Below are positions 1 to 8,265 of a stretch of 64,000 nt of DNA, piece by piece. Position numbers and translations under genes: made by a program. The stretch's first letter is position 1; every line of letters starts with the position of its first letter. The notes beneath the pieces are model-generated. The model saw only the letters and a list, made by a program, of their open reading frames with translations. It was not told where the DNA came from and did not search any database. The DNA is taken from NCBI GenBank assembly GCA_002412495.1, contig DHVE01000031.1:1-64000 (forward strand). Direction: 5' to 3'. The stretch is from Betaproteobacteria bacterium UBA5216 (GTDB lineage: Bacteria; Pseudomonadota; Gammaproteobacteria; Burkholderiales; SG8-41).

Positions 1-113
1 GCATGATGGGTCTGCGCGACACCGTGCGCAGCATTGAAATATTTCAGGCCGATGGCGACCGCTCGCTGATGCTCATAGACAAGGCGCCCTCCACCGTGGC
101 GCCCGCGCCCTGA
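1..113 (+). CDS. C-terminal end of a LolA-like outer-membrane lipoprotein carrier (partial)
   Basis: An open frame enters from the left edge and ends at TGA 111-113, which overlaps the ATG of the next gene (TGATG). The last residues read ...RDTVRSIEIFQADGDRSLML followed by IDKAPSTVAPAP. This resembles the end of LolA-fold lipoprotein carriers, and a LolA-like gene usually sits directly before the MMPL exporter in aryl polyene clusters. Only about 36 codons are visible, so the family call rests mainly on context and is tentative; the coding nature and the translational coupling to the exporter are firmer. Confidence 0.45.
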   Translation, partial: MMGLRDTVRSIEIFQADGDRSLMLIDKAPSTVAPAP

Positions 114-2479
114 TGACGGCGCGCCCGCCGCTTGGCCGCGCCGCCCTCGTGAGCGTGGCCGCATGGCTGGTCTTTTTGCTCGTTTGCGGCGTGGTCATTC
201 TGCGCAGCCAGTTCACCACGGATTTATCCGCGTTTCTGCCCCGCAGCCCAACGCCCGCGCAGCAAATGCTGTTGGAGCAACTGCGCGACGGGCTGGCCTC
301 GCGGCTGATTCTGGTGGGCATCGAGGGCGCGGGCGCGCCCGAGCGCGCGCGGATTTCCAAACAGATCGCCCAGCGCCTGCGCGAAGACCCCGCGTTCACC
401 GCCGTCAATAACGGCGAACCGGTCAATGTCGAGCGCGACCGCGCTTTTTTGTTCAACAACCGTTATCTGCTCAGCGACGCCGTGACGCCCGGGCGATTCA
501 GCGTCGAAGGCCTGCACGCCGCCATCAGCGAAAGCATTGACCTGCTGGCCTCGCCCGCCGGCATGCTCACGCGCTCGCTGTTGCCGCGCGACCCCACCGG
601 AGAGATGGTGCAATTGCTCGGACAGATCGACAGTGGATCGCGCCCCAGAATCATCGACGGGGTCTGGGCATCCAAAGACGGCACGCGCGCGCTGCTGCTG
701 ATGCAGACGCGCGCCCAAGGCTCCGATACCGACGCGCAGCAACGCGCCATGGCGGCCATACAGCAGGCGTTTGATGCCGCGTCCCCGACGCCAGCAGCCG
801 GCGCGCGTCTGTTAATGACCGGCCCCGGCGTGTTTTCCGTCACCTCGCGCGAGGCCATTCAACGTCAGGTGAGCCGCTTGTCGATCATCGGCTTTGTGCT
901 CATCGCCGCGATGCTGTTGGCGGTGTACCGCTCCATCACGGCACTGGCCCTCGGATTCTTGCCGGTACTGAGCGGCGCGTTGGCGGGCATCTCGGCGGTC
1001 AGCCTGGGCTTCGGCTCGGTGCACGGTATCACGCTGGGGTTCGGCACCGCGCTGATCGGCGAGGCCGTGGATTATTCAATTTACCTCTTTGTGCAGAACG
1101 AACAAGCCGGCGCGGATCAGCGAGAGTGGGTTAAACGTTTCTGGCCCACGATTCGTCTGGGCGTGCTGACCTCGATATTCGGATTTGCCGCGCTGCTGCT
1201 ATCCGGTTTTCCGGGCCTCGCGCAACTCGGTCTGTATTCAATTGCCGGCCTGATCGCCGCAGCCACCGTCACCCGCTTCGTGCTGCCACATCTGCTGCCG
1301 GCAAACTTTCGCATACACGACGTCACCGCCATCGGACGCGTGCTGCATACTTTTGCGCAACGCGCGCCCGCGCTGCGCTGGGCGGCCGCCGCGGTGTTGC
1401 TGGCCGCTTGCGCCGTGGTAGCCGTGCATCGCGATCATTTGTGGAACCGGCAGTTGTCGTCCTTGAGTCCCGTGGCGCAATCCGAGATCGCGCTGGACGG
1501 CGCGCTGCGCGCCGATCTGGGCGCGCCCGATGTGCGTTATCTGGTGGTAGTTACCGGCGCGGATCGCGAGGCCGTGTTGCAATCCGCGGAACGGGTCTCC
1601 CTGCTGCTGCAAGCTGAAGTCGAGCGCGGCACGCTGGCGGGATTCGAAAGCCCGAGCCGCTATCTGCCGAGCGAGGCCACGCAACGCGCGCGGCAAGCCG
1701 CCATTCCCGCGCGCGACGAATTGGAAGCGCGAGTGGCGCAAGCCGTGCGGCAATTGCCCATACAGGCAACGGTGCTCGCGCCGTTTCTTGACGACGCGCA
1801 ACGCGCGCGCGCACAGCCGCTGCTACAGCCAAACGATCTGGCGCGAACTTCGATGGCCATGGCAACCGATGCGCTGCTCGTTGCCCAGGCGCGGGGCTGG
1901 AGCGCGCTGCTGCCGCTCACCGCGCCCGCCAACAAGGACATTGCCGCGGACGCCATACGCGCCGCGCTGCAATCGGCGGGCCTCACCAACGCGCTGCTCG
2001 TGGACATGAAAACCGAATCCAATCGTTTGTATTCCGGCTATCTGCACGAAGCGATAGTCTTGTCGCTGGGCGGGCTCGCGGCCATCACGGGCCTGCTGCT
2101 GTTCACCCTGCGTTCGCCGCTGCGCCTGGCGCGCGTGCTCGTACCACTGGTGGCGGCGGTGGTTTCCGTCACGGCGGGCCTTGCGCTGCTGGGCCAGCAA
2201 TTGACGATATTGCATCTGGTGGGCTTATTGCTCGTGGTGGCGGTTGGATCCAACTACGCGCTGTTTTTTGATCAGGCGAGTCAGTCAGATGCGAACGGCA
2301 GCGTCTCCCCGCGCACGCTGGCGTCGATGCTGTTTGCCAATCTCACCACGGTGGCGGGGTTCGGCCTGCTCGCTTTTTCCAATGTCTCCGTGCTGCAGGC
2401 GATGGGCGTCACGGTGGCGCCGGGCGTGATACTGGCGCTGATCTACGCCACGATCTTTGCGAGGCGCGGCCATGCCTAA
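113..2479 (+). CDS. MMPL/RND-family exporter of the aryl polyene cluster
   Basis: A 788-residue inner-membrane protein of the RND/MMPL superfamily, expected to move the finished aryl polyene lipid or an intermediate across the inner membrane. One N-terminal membrane segment (about 10-30) precedes a periplasmic domain, then a block of membrane segments (about 255-440), a second periplasmic domain, and a second membrane block (about 650-785), which is the duplicated MMPL architecture. A GEAVDYSIYLF motif near residue 319 carries the Asp-Tyr pair typical of the proton-relay helix; the equivalent second-half motif near 712 is SNYALFF, with Asn in place of Asp. The ATG overlaps the previous stop. 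The substrate is inferred from the neighbouring ketosynthase genes. Length fits the family. Confidence 0.88.
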   Translation: MTARPPLGRAALVSVAAWLVFLLVCGVVILRSQFTTDLSAFLPRSPTPAQQMLLEQLRDGLASRLILVGIEGAGAPERARISKQIAQRLREDPAFTAVNNGEPVNVERDRAFLFNNRYLLSDAVTPGRFSVEGLHAAISESIDLLASPAGMLTRSLLPRDPTGEMVQLLGQIDSGSRPRIIDGVWASKDGTRALLLMQTRAQGSDTDAQQRAMAAIQQAFDAASPTPAAGARLLMTGPGVFSVTSREAIQRQVSRLSIIGFVLIAAMLLAVYRSITALALGFLPVLSGALAGISAVSLGFGSVHGITLGFGTALIGEAVDYSIYLFVQNEQAGADQREWVKRFWPTIRLGVLTSIFGFAALLLSGFPGLAQLGLYSIAGLIAAATVTRFVLPHLLPANFRIHDVTAIGRVLHTFAQRAPALRWAAAAVLLAACAVVAVHRDHLWNRQLSSLSPVAQSEIALDGALRADLGAPDVRYLVVVTGADREAVLQSAERVSLLLQAEVERGTLAGFESPSRYLPSEATQRARQAAIPARDELEARVAQAVRQLPIQATVLAPFLDDAQRARAQPLLQPNDLARTSMAMATDALLVAQARGWSALLPLTAPANKDIAADAIRAALQSAGLTNALLVDMKTESNRLYSGYLHEAIVLSLGGLAAITGLLLFTLRSPLRLARVLVPLVAAVVSVTAGLALLGQQLTILHLVGLLLVVAVGSNYALFFDQASQSDANGSVSPRTLASMLFANLTTVAGFGLLAFSNVSVLQAMGVTVAPGVILALIYATIFARRGHA

Positions 2480-3317
2480 GGTAGCTGAAGCACGTAACCA
2501 GGCACGCAAAACGCGCTGGCGGCCCACGCCCCTGATCTGGGCCAGCATCGTGCTGCACCTGCTCTGCCTGTTGTCGCTGGTCGTGGCGCCCGTTTATTGG
2601 GGCTGGGCGCTCGGCGCGGTGGCGGCCAATCACGCCTTGCTCACGCTGGTGGGCCTGTGGCCGCGCAGCCGTTGGCTGGGCACGAACTACACGCGCCTGC
2701 CTGAAACCGCCATCGCGCAAAAGCAATGGGCCTTGACCATTGACGACGGCCCTGATCCCGATGTCACGCCGCGGGTGCTGGATATGCTGGATCGCCATGG
2801 CGCGAAAGCCACGTTCTTTTGCATCGGTGAAAAAGCCGCGCGTTGTCCGGCGCTGTGCCGCGACATCGTGCAACGCGGCCATGCCATCGAGAATCACACA
2901 CAGCATCATCGTCATACCTTTGCGTTTTTCGGGCTGGCCGCGCTTACGCGGGAAATCGAAACAGCGCAGGCCACCTTGACCAGTCTCGCGGGACGCACAC
3001 CCGCTTTTTTTCGCGCGCCGGCGGGCATACGAAGCCCATTGCTGGATCCGGTATTAACCCGGCTCGGCCTGCGGCTGGTGGCATGGACAACGCGCGGCTT
3101 TGACACGCGCATCTCCAACGCCGCCACCGTCAGCCGCCGGTTGACGCGCCATCTCGAACCAGGCGCCATTCTGCTGCTGCATGATGGCAACAGCGCGCGC
3201 TCGCCGCAAGGCGTGCCGGTGATCCTTGAGGTGTTGCCGGTTTTGCTGGATACCGCCGCTGCCGCCGGGCTACGCGCAGTTACGCTGGCCGAAGCACTGC
3301 CATCACCCCCCGCCTGA
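2472..3317 (+). CDS. Polysaccharide deacetylase (NodB-domain) membrane protein
   Basis: A 281-residue protein with two or three hydrophobic segments at residues 15-65 and a carbohydrate esterase 4 (NodB) domain after about residue 80. Visible NodB motifs: TIDDGPDPD with the catalytic and metal Asp pair near residue 92; NHTQHH, the metal-binding HxxxH, near 140; RAPAGIRSP; and LLLHDG near the C terminus. Such enzymes remove N- or O-acetyl groups from glycans using a divalent metal. The ATG at 2472 is preferred to the upstream TTG at 2457 because it begins the basic N terminus; it overlaps the exporter stop by 8 bases. In this cluster it may trim a sugar or acyl group on the polyene lipid, but the substrate is unknown. 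Confidence 0.85.
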   Translation: MPKVAEARNQARKTRWRPTPLIWASIVLHLLCLLSLVVAPVYWGWALGAVAANHALLTLVGLWPRSRWLGTNYTRLPETAIAQKQWALTIDDGPDPDVTPRVLDMLDRHGAKATFFCIGEKAARCPALCRDIVQRGHAIENHTQHHRHTFAFFGLAALTREIETAQATLTSLAGRTPAFFRAPAGIRSPLLDPVLTRLGLRLVAWTTRGFDTRISNAATVSRRLTRHLEPGAILLLHDGNSARSPQGVPVILEVLPVLLDTAAAAGLRAVTLAEALPSPPA

Positions 3318-3329
3318 GCGCAGGATCGA

Positions 3330-4100
3330 ATGAACAATGCGTTCATCAAAACATTGATTGATCGCGCCGCCGCGCCGTACCGCGCGACCGGCCGTTTCGC
3401 GTGGCACTTTGCGCGCGGCAAATTGGGCGGCGATCCGGTGTTCGCCGGTTTGCTGCAACACGGTTTGATCCCCGGCAACGCGCGCATCCTCGACATCGGC
3501 TGCGGGCAAGGCCTGCTGGCGTCGTGGTTGCTGTCGGCCAAGGCCCTGCACGATAAGGGTCAATGGCCCGCGCACTGGCCCGCCGCGCCGGCGCCACGGG
3601 CTATCCACGGCATTGAACTCATGCCACGCGACGTGGCGCGCGCGCAAACGGCATTGGCTTCGCAAAGCGGCATAGTCACCTTCGCGGCCGGCGACATGTG
3701 CCAGGCCCAATTCGGCGAAGCTTGCATGGATGTCGTGGTAATCCTCGACGTGCTGCATTATGTCGGCATCGCGAAACAAAATGATGTGCTGCGTCGCGTA
3801 CGCGACGCGCTGACACCGGCGGGCACGCTGATTCTGCGCGTTGGCGATGCCAGTGCCGGGGTGCCATTCCACGTGAGTGTGTGGGTGGATCACGTAGTGA
3901 CTTTCCTGCGCGGACATCGCAACCGCCATTTGCATTGCCGCACGCTGGCCGCGTGGCGAGACGTATTGAGCGGCCTCGGATTTACGGTGAACACACTGCC
4001 AATGCATAAAGGCACGCCATTCGCCAATGTGTTGCTGATCGCCAAGCTGGGGCAGAATAGGCCTTCCGAACGCCCGGTCGCCCCAAACGACAATACATAA
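3330..4100 (+). CDS. Class I SAM-dependent methyltransferase
   Basis: A 256-residue Rossmann-fold methyltransferase. Motif I, ILDIGCGQGLLASWLL, lies near residues 50-65, an acidic motif II region GIELMPRDVA near 95, and DVVVILDVLHYV near 130 matches the post-I/motif III area. It starts 12 bases after the deacetylase stop with AGGA just ahead of the ATG. Aryl polyene clusters commonly carry a methyltransferase that methylates the aromatic head group, so that role is likely here, but a second methyltransferase lies at the end of the operon and the two cannot be told apart by sequence reading alone. Confidence 0.82.
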   Translation: MNNAFIKTLIDRAAAPYRATGRFAWHFARGKLGGDPVFAGLLQHGLIPGNARILDIGCGQGLLASWLLSAKALHDKGQWPAHWPAAPAPRAIHGIELMPRDVARAQTALASQSGIVTFAAGDMCQAQFGEACMDVVVILDVLHYVGIAKQNDVLRRVRDALTPAGTLILRVGDASAGVPFHVSVWVDHVVTFLRGHRNRHLHCRTLAAWRDVLSGLGFTVNTLPMHKGTPFANVLLIAKLGQNRPSERPVAPNDNT

Positions 4101-4107
4101 TTATACT

Positions 4108-4125
4108 TTTATAAACAGATACTTA
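4108..4125 (+). repeat. AT-rich leader element, copy 1
   Basis: TTTATAAACAGATACTTA lies 19 bases ahead of the ketosynthase start in otherwise GC-rich sequence. It matches the consensus TTTAAAAACAAATACTTAT seen near seven other gene boundaries in this window. Function unknown. Confidence 0.5.
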
Positions 4126-4144
4126 CGATTTACTCGCCTTTCTC

Positions 4145-5356
4145 GTGCAATCCATCTCAAATCCCCTGTTGCTGTCGCATTTCACCGCCACCAGTTGTAT
4201 CGGCCGGGGACTCGACGGAACGCTGGCCGCGTTGCGACAGCGGCGTGGCGGACTCACGCCCTGCACCTTTGATACGGTCGATCTCGCCACGTACACCGGC
4301 GAGGTCGCGGGCGTGGATGACGTGCAACTGCCCGCGCATCTGGCGGACTTTGACTGCCGCAACAACCGGCTCGCGTTTCTCGGACTGCAGCAAGATCAAT
4401 TCGCCGATGCCGTGCGCAACGCCATCGAAAAATACGCCGCGCATCGCGTGGGTGTTTTCATCGGTACCAGCACCTCGGGCATTTTGCAAACCGAACTTGC
4501 ATACCGCCGGCGCGACGCCGCAACCGGCGCACTGCCCGCCGAATTTAATTACGGCAAGACACACAATGCATTTTCCGTGGCTGATTTCACGTGCCGGTAT
4601 TTTGACTTGCGCGGCCCGGCCGTCGCGGTGTCATCGGCATGTTCTTCGAGCGCCAAGGTATTCAGTTCCGCGCGACGCATGATGGCGGCCGGCCTGATCG
4701 ACGCGGCGGTGGTGGGCGGCGTGGACACGCTTTGCCTGACTACGCTGTATGGTTTTAACTCGCTGGAACTCACCTCGCCGCAAGCCTGCCGCCCGTTTGA
4801 TGCGCACCGCAACGGCATCTCCATTGGCGAAGCCGCTGCCTTCGCGCTGCTGGAACGCCTGCCGGACCAACCGCGCGACGATGCGGTGCTGCTGCTCGGC
4901 ACCGGCGAATCCAGCGATGCGTATCATATGTCGTCGCCGCATCCCGAGGGCCTGGGCGCGCGTATCGCCATGCAAGATGCCCTGCGCATGGCCGGATTAC
5001 AGCCCGCCGACATTGATTACATCAACCTGCATGGCACCGCCACGCCAACCAACGATGCCGCCGAGGGCAAGGCCGTAAACGCGGTGTTCGGCGCGCGTAC
5101 CCCGTGCAGTTCCACCAAGGGCGCGACCGGGCACACGCTGGGCGCCGCGGGCGGTGTGGAAGCCGTGATTTGCGCGCTCGCGCTGCAACACGGCCTGATG
5201 CCCGCCGGGATCAACATAGCGCAACCCGATCCCGCGATTGAAGTGAACTACCTGCTGGACAATCACGAACAGCCGGTAGCGCGCGTGCTTAGCAATTCAT
5301 TCGGGTTCGGCGGCACCAATTGCAGCCTGATTTTCGGTCGCGCGGATCGATCATGA
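4145..5356 (+). CDS. Beta-ketoacyl-ACP synthase (FabF-like) of the aryl polyene cluster
   Basis: A 403-residue elongating ketosynthase with a complete Cys-His-His triad: Cys166 in VSSACSSSAK, His297 in NLHGTATPTND and His330 in STKGATGHTLGAAG. It would condense malonyl-ACP onto a growing aryl polyene chain. The glycine-rich end SFGFGGTNCSLIF near the C terminus is typical of KAS II. The start is a GTG at 4145, preceded by an AT-rich leader and no clear Shine-Dalgarno sequence. The gene overlaps the next by ATGA, so the intact ketosynthase and its inactive-looking partner are translationally coupled, as in type II heterodimeric ketosynthases. Confidence 0.93.
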   Translation: MQSISNPLLLSHFTATSCIGRGLDGTLAALRQRRGGLTPCTFDTVDLATYTGEVAGVDDVQLPAHLADFDCRNNRLAFLGLQQDQFADAVRNAIEKYAAHRVGVFIGTSTSGILQTELAYRRRDAATGALPAEFNYGKTHNAFSVADFTCRYFDLRGPAVAVSSACSSSAKVFSSARRMMAAGLIDAAVVGGVDTLCLTTLYGFNSLELTSPQACRPFDAHRNGISIGEAAAFALLERLPDQPRDDAVLLLGTGESSDAYHMSSPHPEGLGARIAMQDALRMAGLQPADIDYINLHGTATPTNDAAEGKAVNAVFGARTPCSSTKGATGHTLGAAGGVEAVICALALQHGLMPAGINIAQPDPAIEVNYLLDNHEQPVARVLSNSFGFGGTNCSLIFGRADRS

Positions 5357-6156
5357 CCATCACGACAATCAGAGCCTGCATCGATGGCATCGGCCTCTTG
5401 GGCCCCGGTTTGAATGGCTGGCCCGGCAGTCTGCCGATACTCAGCGGACAACAGCCTTACCAGCCGCAAAAAACCGTGCTGCCCGCGCCCGCATTGTTAC
5501 CCCCCGCGGAACGCCGCCGCAGCGGCGACATCGTCAAACTCACGCTGGCCACGGGACTCGAAGCCATCTCCGCCGCCGGACTCGATGCCGCGCGCCTGCC
5601 CAGTGTATTCGCCGCGTCGGGTGGCGATGGCGTGAATTGTCACGCCATCTGCGAAATGCTCGCCTCGGACGACCGGCAGATCTCACCGACGCGTTTTCAC
5701 AACTCGGTGCACAATGCCGCCGCCGGATACTGGAGCATCGCCACGCGCGCGATGACGGCCTCCTCTGTGTTGTGCGCCTATGACGCAAGCTTTGGCGCGG
5801 GCCTGCTGGAGGCGCTCGCTCAGGTGATGACGGACAACACGCCCGTGGTTTTGCTTGCCTGCGACACTGCGTATCCGGAGCCGCTGCACAGCGCCCGTCC
5901 GTTACCCGACGCGCTGGGCATCGCACTGGTGCTGGCACCCAAACCCGGTCCGGCAACGCTGGTCTCGGTGAGCGTAACCCTGACGGACGCCGTCGCGGAT
6001 CGCTACGCCCACCCGGTGCTGGAGCAATTGCGCGCCTCCATACCCGCCGCGCGTGGGCTGCCGCTGCTGTGTGCCATTGCGCAGCGGCAACCGCAACAGG
6101 TCATCCTGGATTACCTCGACGACACGCGCCTTGCCATAGCGGTCACGCCATGCTGA
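5353..6156 (+). CDS. Ketosynthase-like chain-length-factor partner
   Basis: A 267-residue protein resembling only the N-terminal half of a ketoacyl synthase (the Ketoacyl-synt_2 type found in aryl polyene clusters). The segment RFHNSVHNAAAGYWSIATRA and the following TASSVLCAYDASFG align with the active-site region of ketosynthases, but the usual ACSSS nucleophile elbow is absent, so it is unlikely to be catalytic. By analogy with chain length factors it probably pairs with the upstream ketosynthase and shapes the polyene length. The start is the ATG in the ATGA overlap with that gene. Short length is normal for this partner family. Confidence 0.78.
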   Translation: MTITTIRACIDGIGLLGPGLNGWPGSLPILSGQQPYQPQKTVLPAPALLPPAERRRSGDIVKLTLATGLEAISAAGLDAARLPSVFAASGGDGVNCHAICEMLASDDRQISPTRFHNSVHNAAAGYWSIATRAMTASSVLCAYDASFGAGLLEALAQVMTDNTPVVLLACDTAYPEPLHSARPLPDALGIALVLAPKPGPATLVSVSVTLTDAVADRYAHPVLEQLRASIPAARGLPLLCAIAQRQPQQVILDYLDDTRLAIAVTPC

Positions 6157-6626
6157 TACCCGCCGGGCTGGACCATGCATGGATCACGCAACACATCCCC
6201 CATCAAGGCGCCATGTGCCTGCTCGATCACGTGGCAGCCTGGGATGAACAGCGCATCGAATGCCGCGCCGGCAGCCATCGCGATCCCGGCAATCCCTTGC
6301 GCGCCCACGGCAGACTGGGCGCCGCGTGCGGCATCGAATATGCAGCACAAGCGATGGCGGTACATGGCGCGCTGCTGGCGCCGGCCGACGGCGCGCGCGC
6401 GAAGGCCGGCTACCTGGTGAGCGTGCGCGGCGCGCGCCTGCATGTCGCCCGCCTCGACGACATCGCAGCCGATTTACAGGTTGAGGCCAGCTGCATCACA
6501 CGCGGCGAAAACAATGTGCTCTACCAGTTCAGCATCCGCGCCGCGGACCGGTTGTTGCTTGAAGGACGTGCCGCCGTTGTGCTTAACGCGGATTTGCTCA
6601 CACCCTTTACGGGAGAACCGCTTTGA
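6150..6626 (+). CDS. Hotdog-fold 3-hydroxyacyl-ACP dehydratase (ApeP/ApeI-like)
   Basis: A 158-residue single hotdog-domain protein. PHQGAMCLLDHV near the N terminus and HGRLGAACGIEYAAQAMAVH around residues 55-75 match the aryl polyene dehydratase family, in which the conserved His and Glu act on 3-hydroxyacyl-ACP to produce the trans double bond. It starts 7 bases inside the preceding gene and its stop overlaps the next start as TTGA, so ketosynthase, dehydratase and ketoreductase are tightly coupled. Working together these enzymes would build the conjugated chain without an enoyl reductase. Confidence 0.85.
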   Translation: MLIPAGLDHAWITQHIPHQGAMCLLDHVAAWDEQRIECRAGSHRDPGNPLRAHGRLGAACGIEYAAQAMAVHGALLAPADGARAKAGYLVSVRGARLHVARLDDIAADLQVEASCITRGENNVLYQFSIRAADRLLLEGRAAVVLNADLLTPFTGEPL

Positions 6627-7342
6627 AAACCGCCCTGGTTACCGGCGGCAGCGGCGGCATTGGCGCGGCGGTCTGCCGTCGTCTGGCCGCCGACGGCTGC
6701 CATGTTTACATACACGCGCATCATGGCCTGCCGGCGGCGCAAGCCGTGGCCGACGGCATACTCGCCAGCGGCGGCAGCGCGCAGGTGCTGGCCTTCGATG
6801 TCACCGACAATAATGCGGTAACCGCGGCGCTGACGCCCATCGTCGAAACGCAACCGATACAGATTCTGGTCAACAACGCCGGTATCCATGACGACGCCGT
6901 GTTTCCCGGCATGCGCGCGGAACAATGGCATCGCGTCATGGACGTATCCGTAAACGGATTTTTCAACGTAACGCAACCGCTGATGATGCCGATGATCCGC
7001 AGCCGCTGGGGCCGCATCATCAACGTGTCGTCCATCGCTGCGCTCACCGGCAACCGCGGCCAGGTGAATTATGCCGCTGCCAAAGGCGCGCTGAATTCCG
7101 CCACCAAGTCGCTGGCGCGCGAAGTCGCCAGCCGCGGCATCACCGTCAATGCAGTGGCACCCGGCATCATCGACACCACCATGGGCAACGCCGCGTTCAG
7201 CAAGGAAGACGTCGCCACCATGGTGCCGATGAAACGTGCCGGCACGCCCGACGAAGTGGCCGACCTGATCGGGTTTCTCGCCTCGCCACGCGCCGCCTAT
7301 ATTACCGGGCAAATCATTTCGATCAACGGCGGACTCATTTAG
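6623..7342 (+). CDS. 3-ketoacyl-ACP reductase (FabG-like, SDR) of the aryl polyene cluster
   Basis: A 239-residue short-chain dehydrogenase. The cofactor motif TGGSGGIG is at residues 7-14, NNAGI near 88, and the catalytic Ser-Tyr-Lys set is visible in INVSSIAAL and NYAAAKGAL. It would reduce 3-ketoacyl-ACP with NADPH before dehydration. The start is TTG at 6623, overlapping the dehydratase stop, with GGGAGA upstream as ribosome-binding site. The C terminus SINGGLI is the usual end of FabG-type enzymes. Length and motifs are complete. Confidence 0.92.
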   Translation: MKTALVTGGSGGIGAAVCRRLAADGCHVYIHAHHGLPAAQAVADGILASGGSAQVLAFDVTDNNAVTAALTPIVETQPIQILVNNAGIHDDAVFPGMRAEQWHRVMDVSVNGFFNVTQPLMMPMIRSRWGRIINVSSIAALTGNRGQVNYAAAKGALNSATKSLAREVASRGITVNAVAPGIIDTTMGNAAFSKEDVATMVPMKRAGTPDEVADLIGFLASPRAAYITGQIISINGGLI

Positions 7343-7343
7343 C

Positions 7344-8123
7344 GTGATTGAAGACAGGCCATTGCCGGCAGCGGCGCACGCGCCGCATGTTCCGCTCACC
7401 GACTATTACCAGACCGAGCAGGAGCGCCGGGCTTACCTGCGCCGGATTTTTGATAATACCGCCGTCGATTACGACCGAATTGAATCCCTGCTCGCGCTGG
7501 GTACCGGTTCGCGTTACCGGCGGCTGGCGTTGATTCGCGGCGGGTTAAAAGCCGGCATGAAGGTGCTGGATGTCGGCGTGGGCACCGGCCTGGTGGCGGC
7601 GCAAGCGTGCCACCTGACGGGAGACGCCGCCCTGGTGACTGGCGTGGACCCCAGCCCCGGCATGATGGCTGCGAGCAAGCTGCCCGCCGCAATGGTGCTG
7701 GTGGAAGGCCGCGCCGAGTCGCTGCCTTTTCCCGACAATCATTTTGATTTCTTGAGCATGGGCTACGCACTGCGTCACATCAGCGATCTGGCCGTCGCCT
7801 TTGCGGAATTCGAACGCGTATTAAAACCCGGCGGCCGCTGCTGCATACTCGAAATCACTCAGGCGCAAAGCCGTATTGGCCGATGGCTGCTAAAAAATTA
7901 TATGCGCGGCGTAATCCCGCTGCTGGCGCGCGTCGTCTCAAAACACAAAGAATCGGAAACGATATGGCGCTACTACTGGGACAGCATCGAAGCCTGTGTG
8001 CCGCCCGAACAAGTCATAGCCACGCTCCGCGCGGCGGGCCTGAAGCAGGTCAACCGTTATGTGGAGGTCGGCGTCTTCTCGGAATATCAGGCGGTCAAGA
8101 CCCTGGGCTCAAATACGAATTGA
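7344..8123 (+). CDS. UbiE/COQ5-type SAM methyltransferase
   Basis: A 259-residue methyltransferase with motif I KVLDVGVGTGLVA near residue 72, the SLPFPDNHFDFLSMGYALRH segment near 130 typical of UbiE/MenG enzymes, and VLKPGGRCCILEI near 160. It begins with GTG two bases after the ketoreductase stop and is the last gene of the operon. It probably methylates the aromatic ring or another group of the polyene product. UbiE itself is unlikely because the context is pigment biosynthesis and the N-terminal part differs, but a ubiquinone or menaquinone role cannot be excluded by sequence. Confidence 0.82.
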   Translation: MIEDRPLPAAAHAPHVPLTDYYQTEQERRAYLRRIFDNTAVDYDRIESLLALGTGSRYRRLALIRGGLKAGMKVLDVGVGTGLVAAQACHLTGDAALVTGVDPSPGMMAASKLPAAMVLVEGRAESLPFPDNHFDFLSMGYALRHISDLAVAFAEFERVLKPGGRCCILEITQAQSRIGRWLLKNYMRGVIPLLARVVSKHKESETIWRYYWDSIEACVPPEQVIATLRAAGLKQVNRYVEVGVFSEYQAVKTLGSNTN

Positions 8124-8265
8124 TCGGCGTTGGATGGGTACTATCGTCTGGCTACGGTTATGGTGGGATTCGCATAACCGCCGCATGGCAGCCAGCGCGG
8201 TAATCGGCGGATCGGATGAAGTGGCCGGTTCCCGAACGGTCGTTACCGCGGTGTGGTTTGCAGTC

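Noticed and set aside
8124..8265. Small open frames after the UbiE-like gene
   Set aside because: They overlap the broken nhaA region on the other strand and have no ribosome site or family resemblance.
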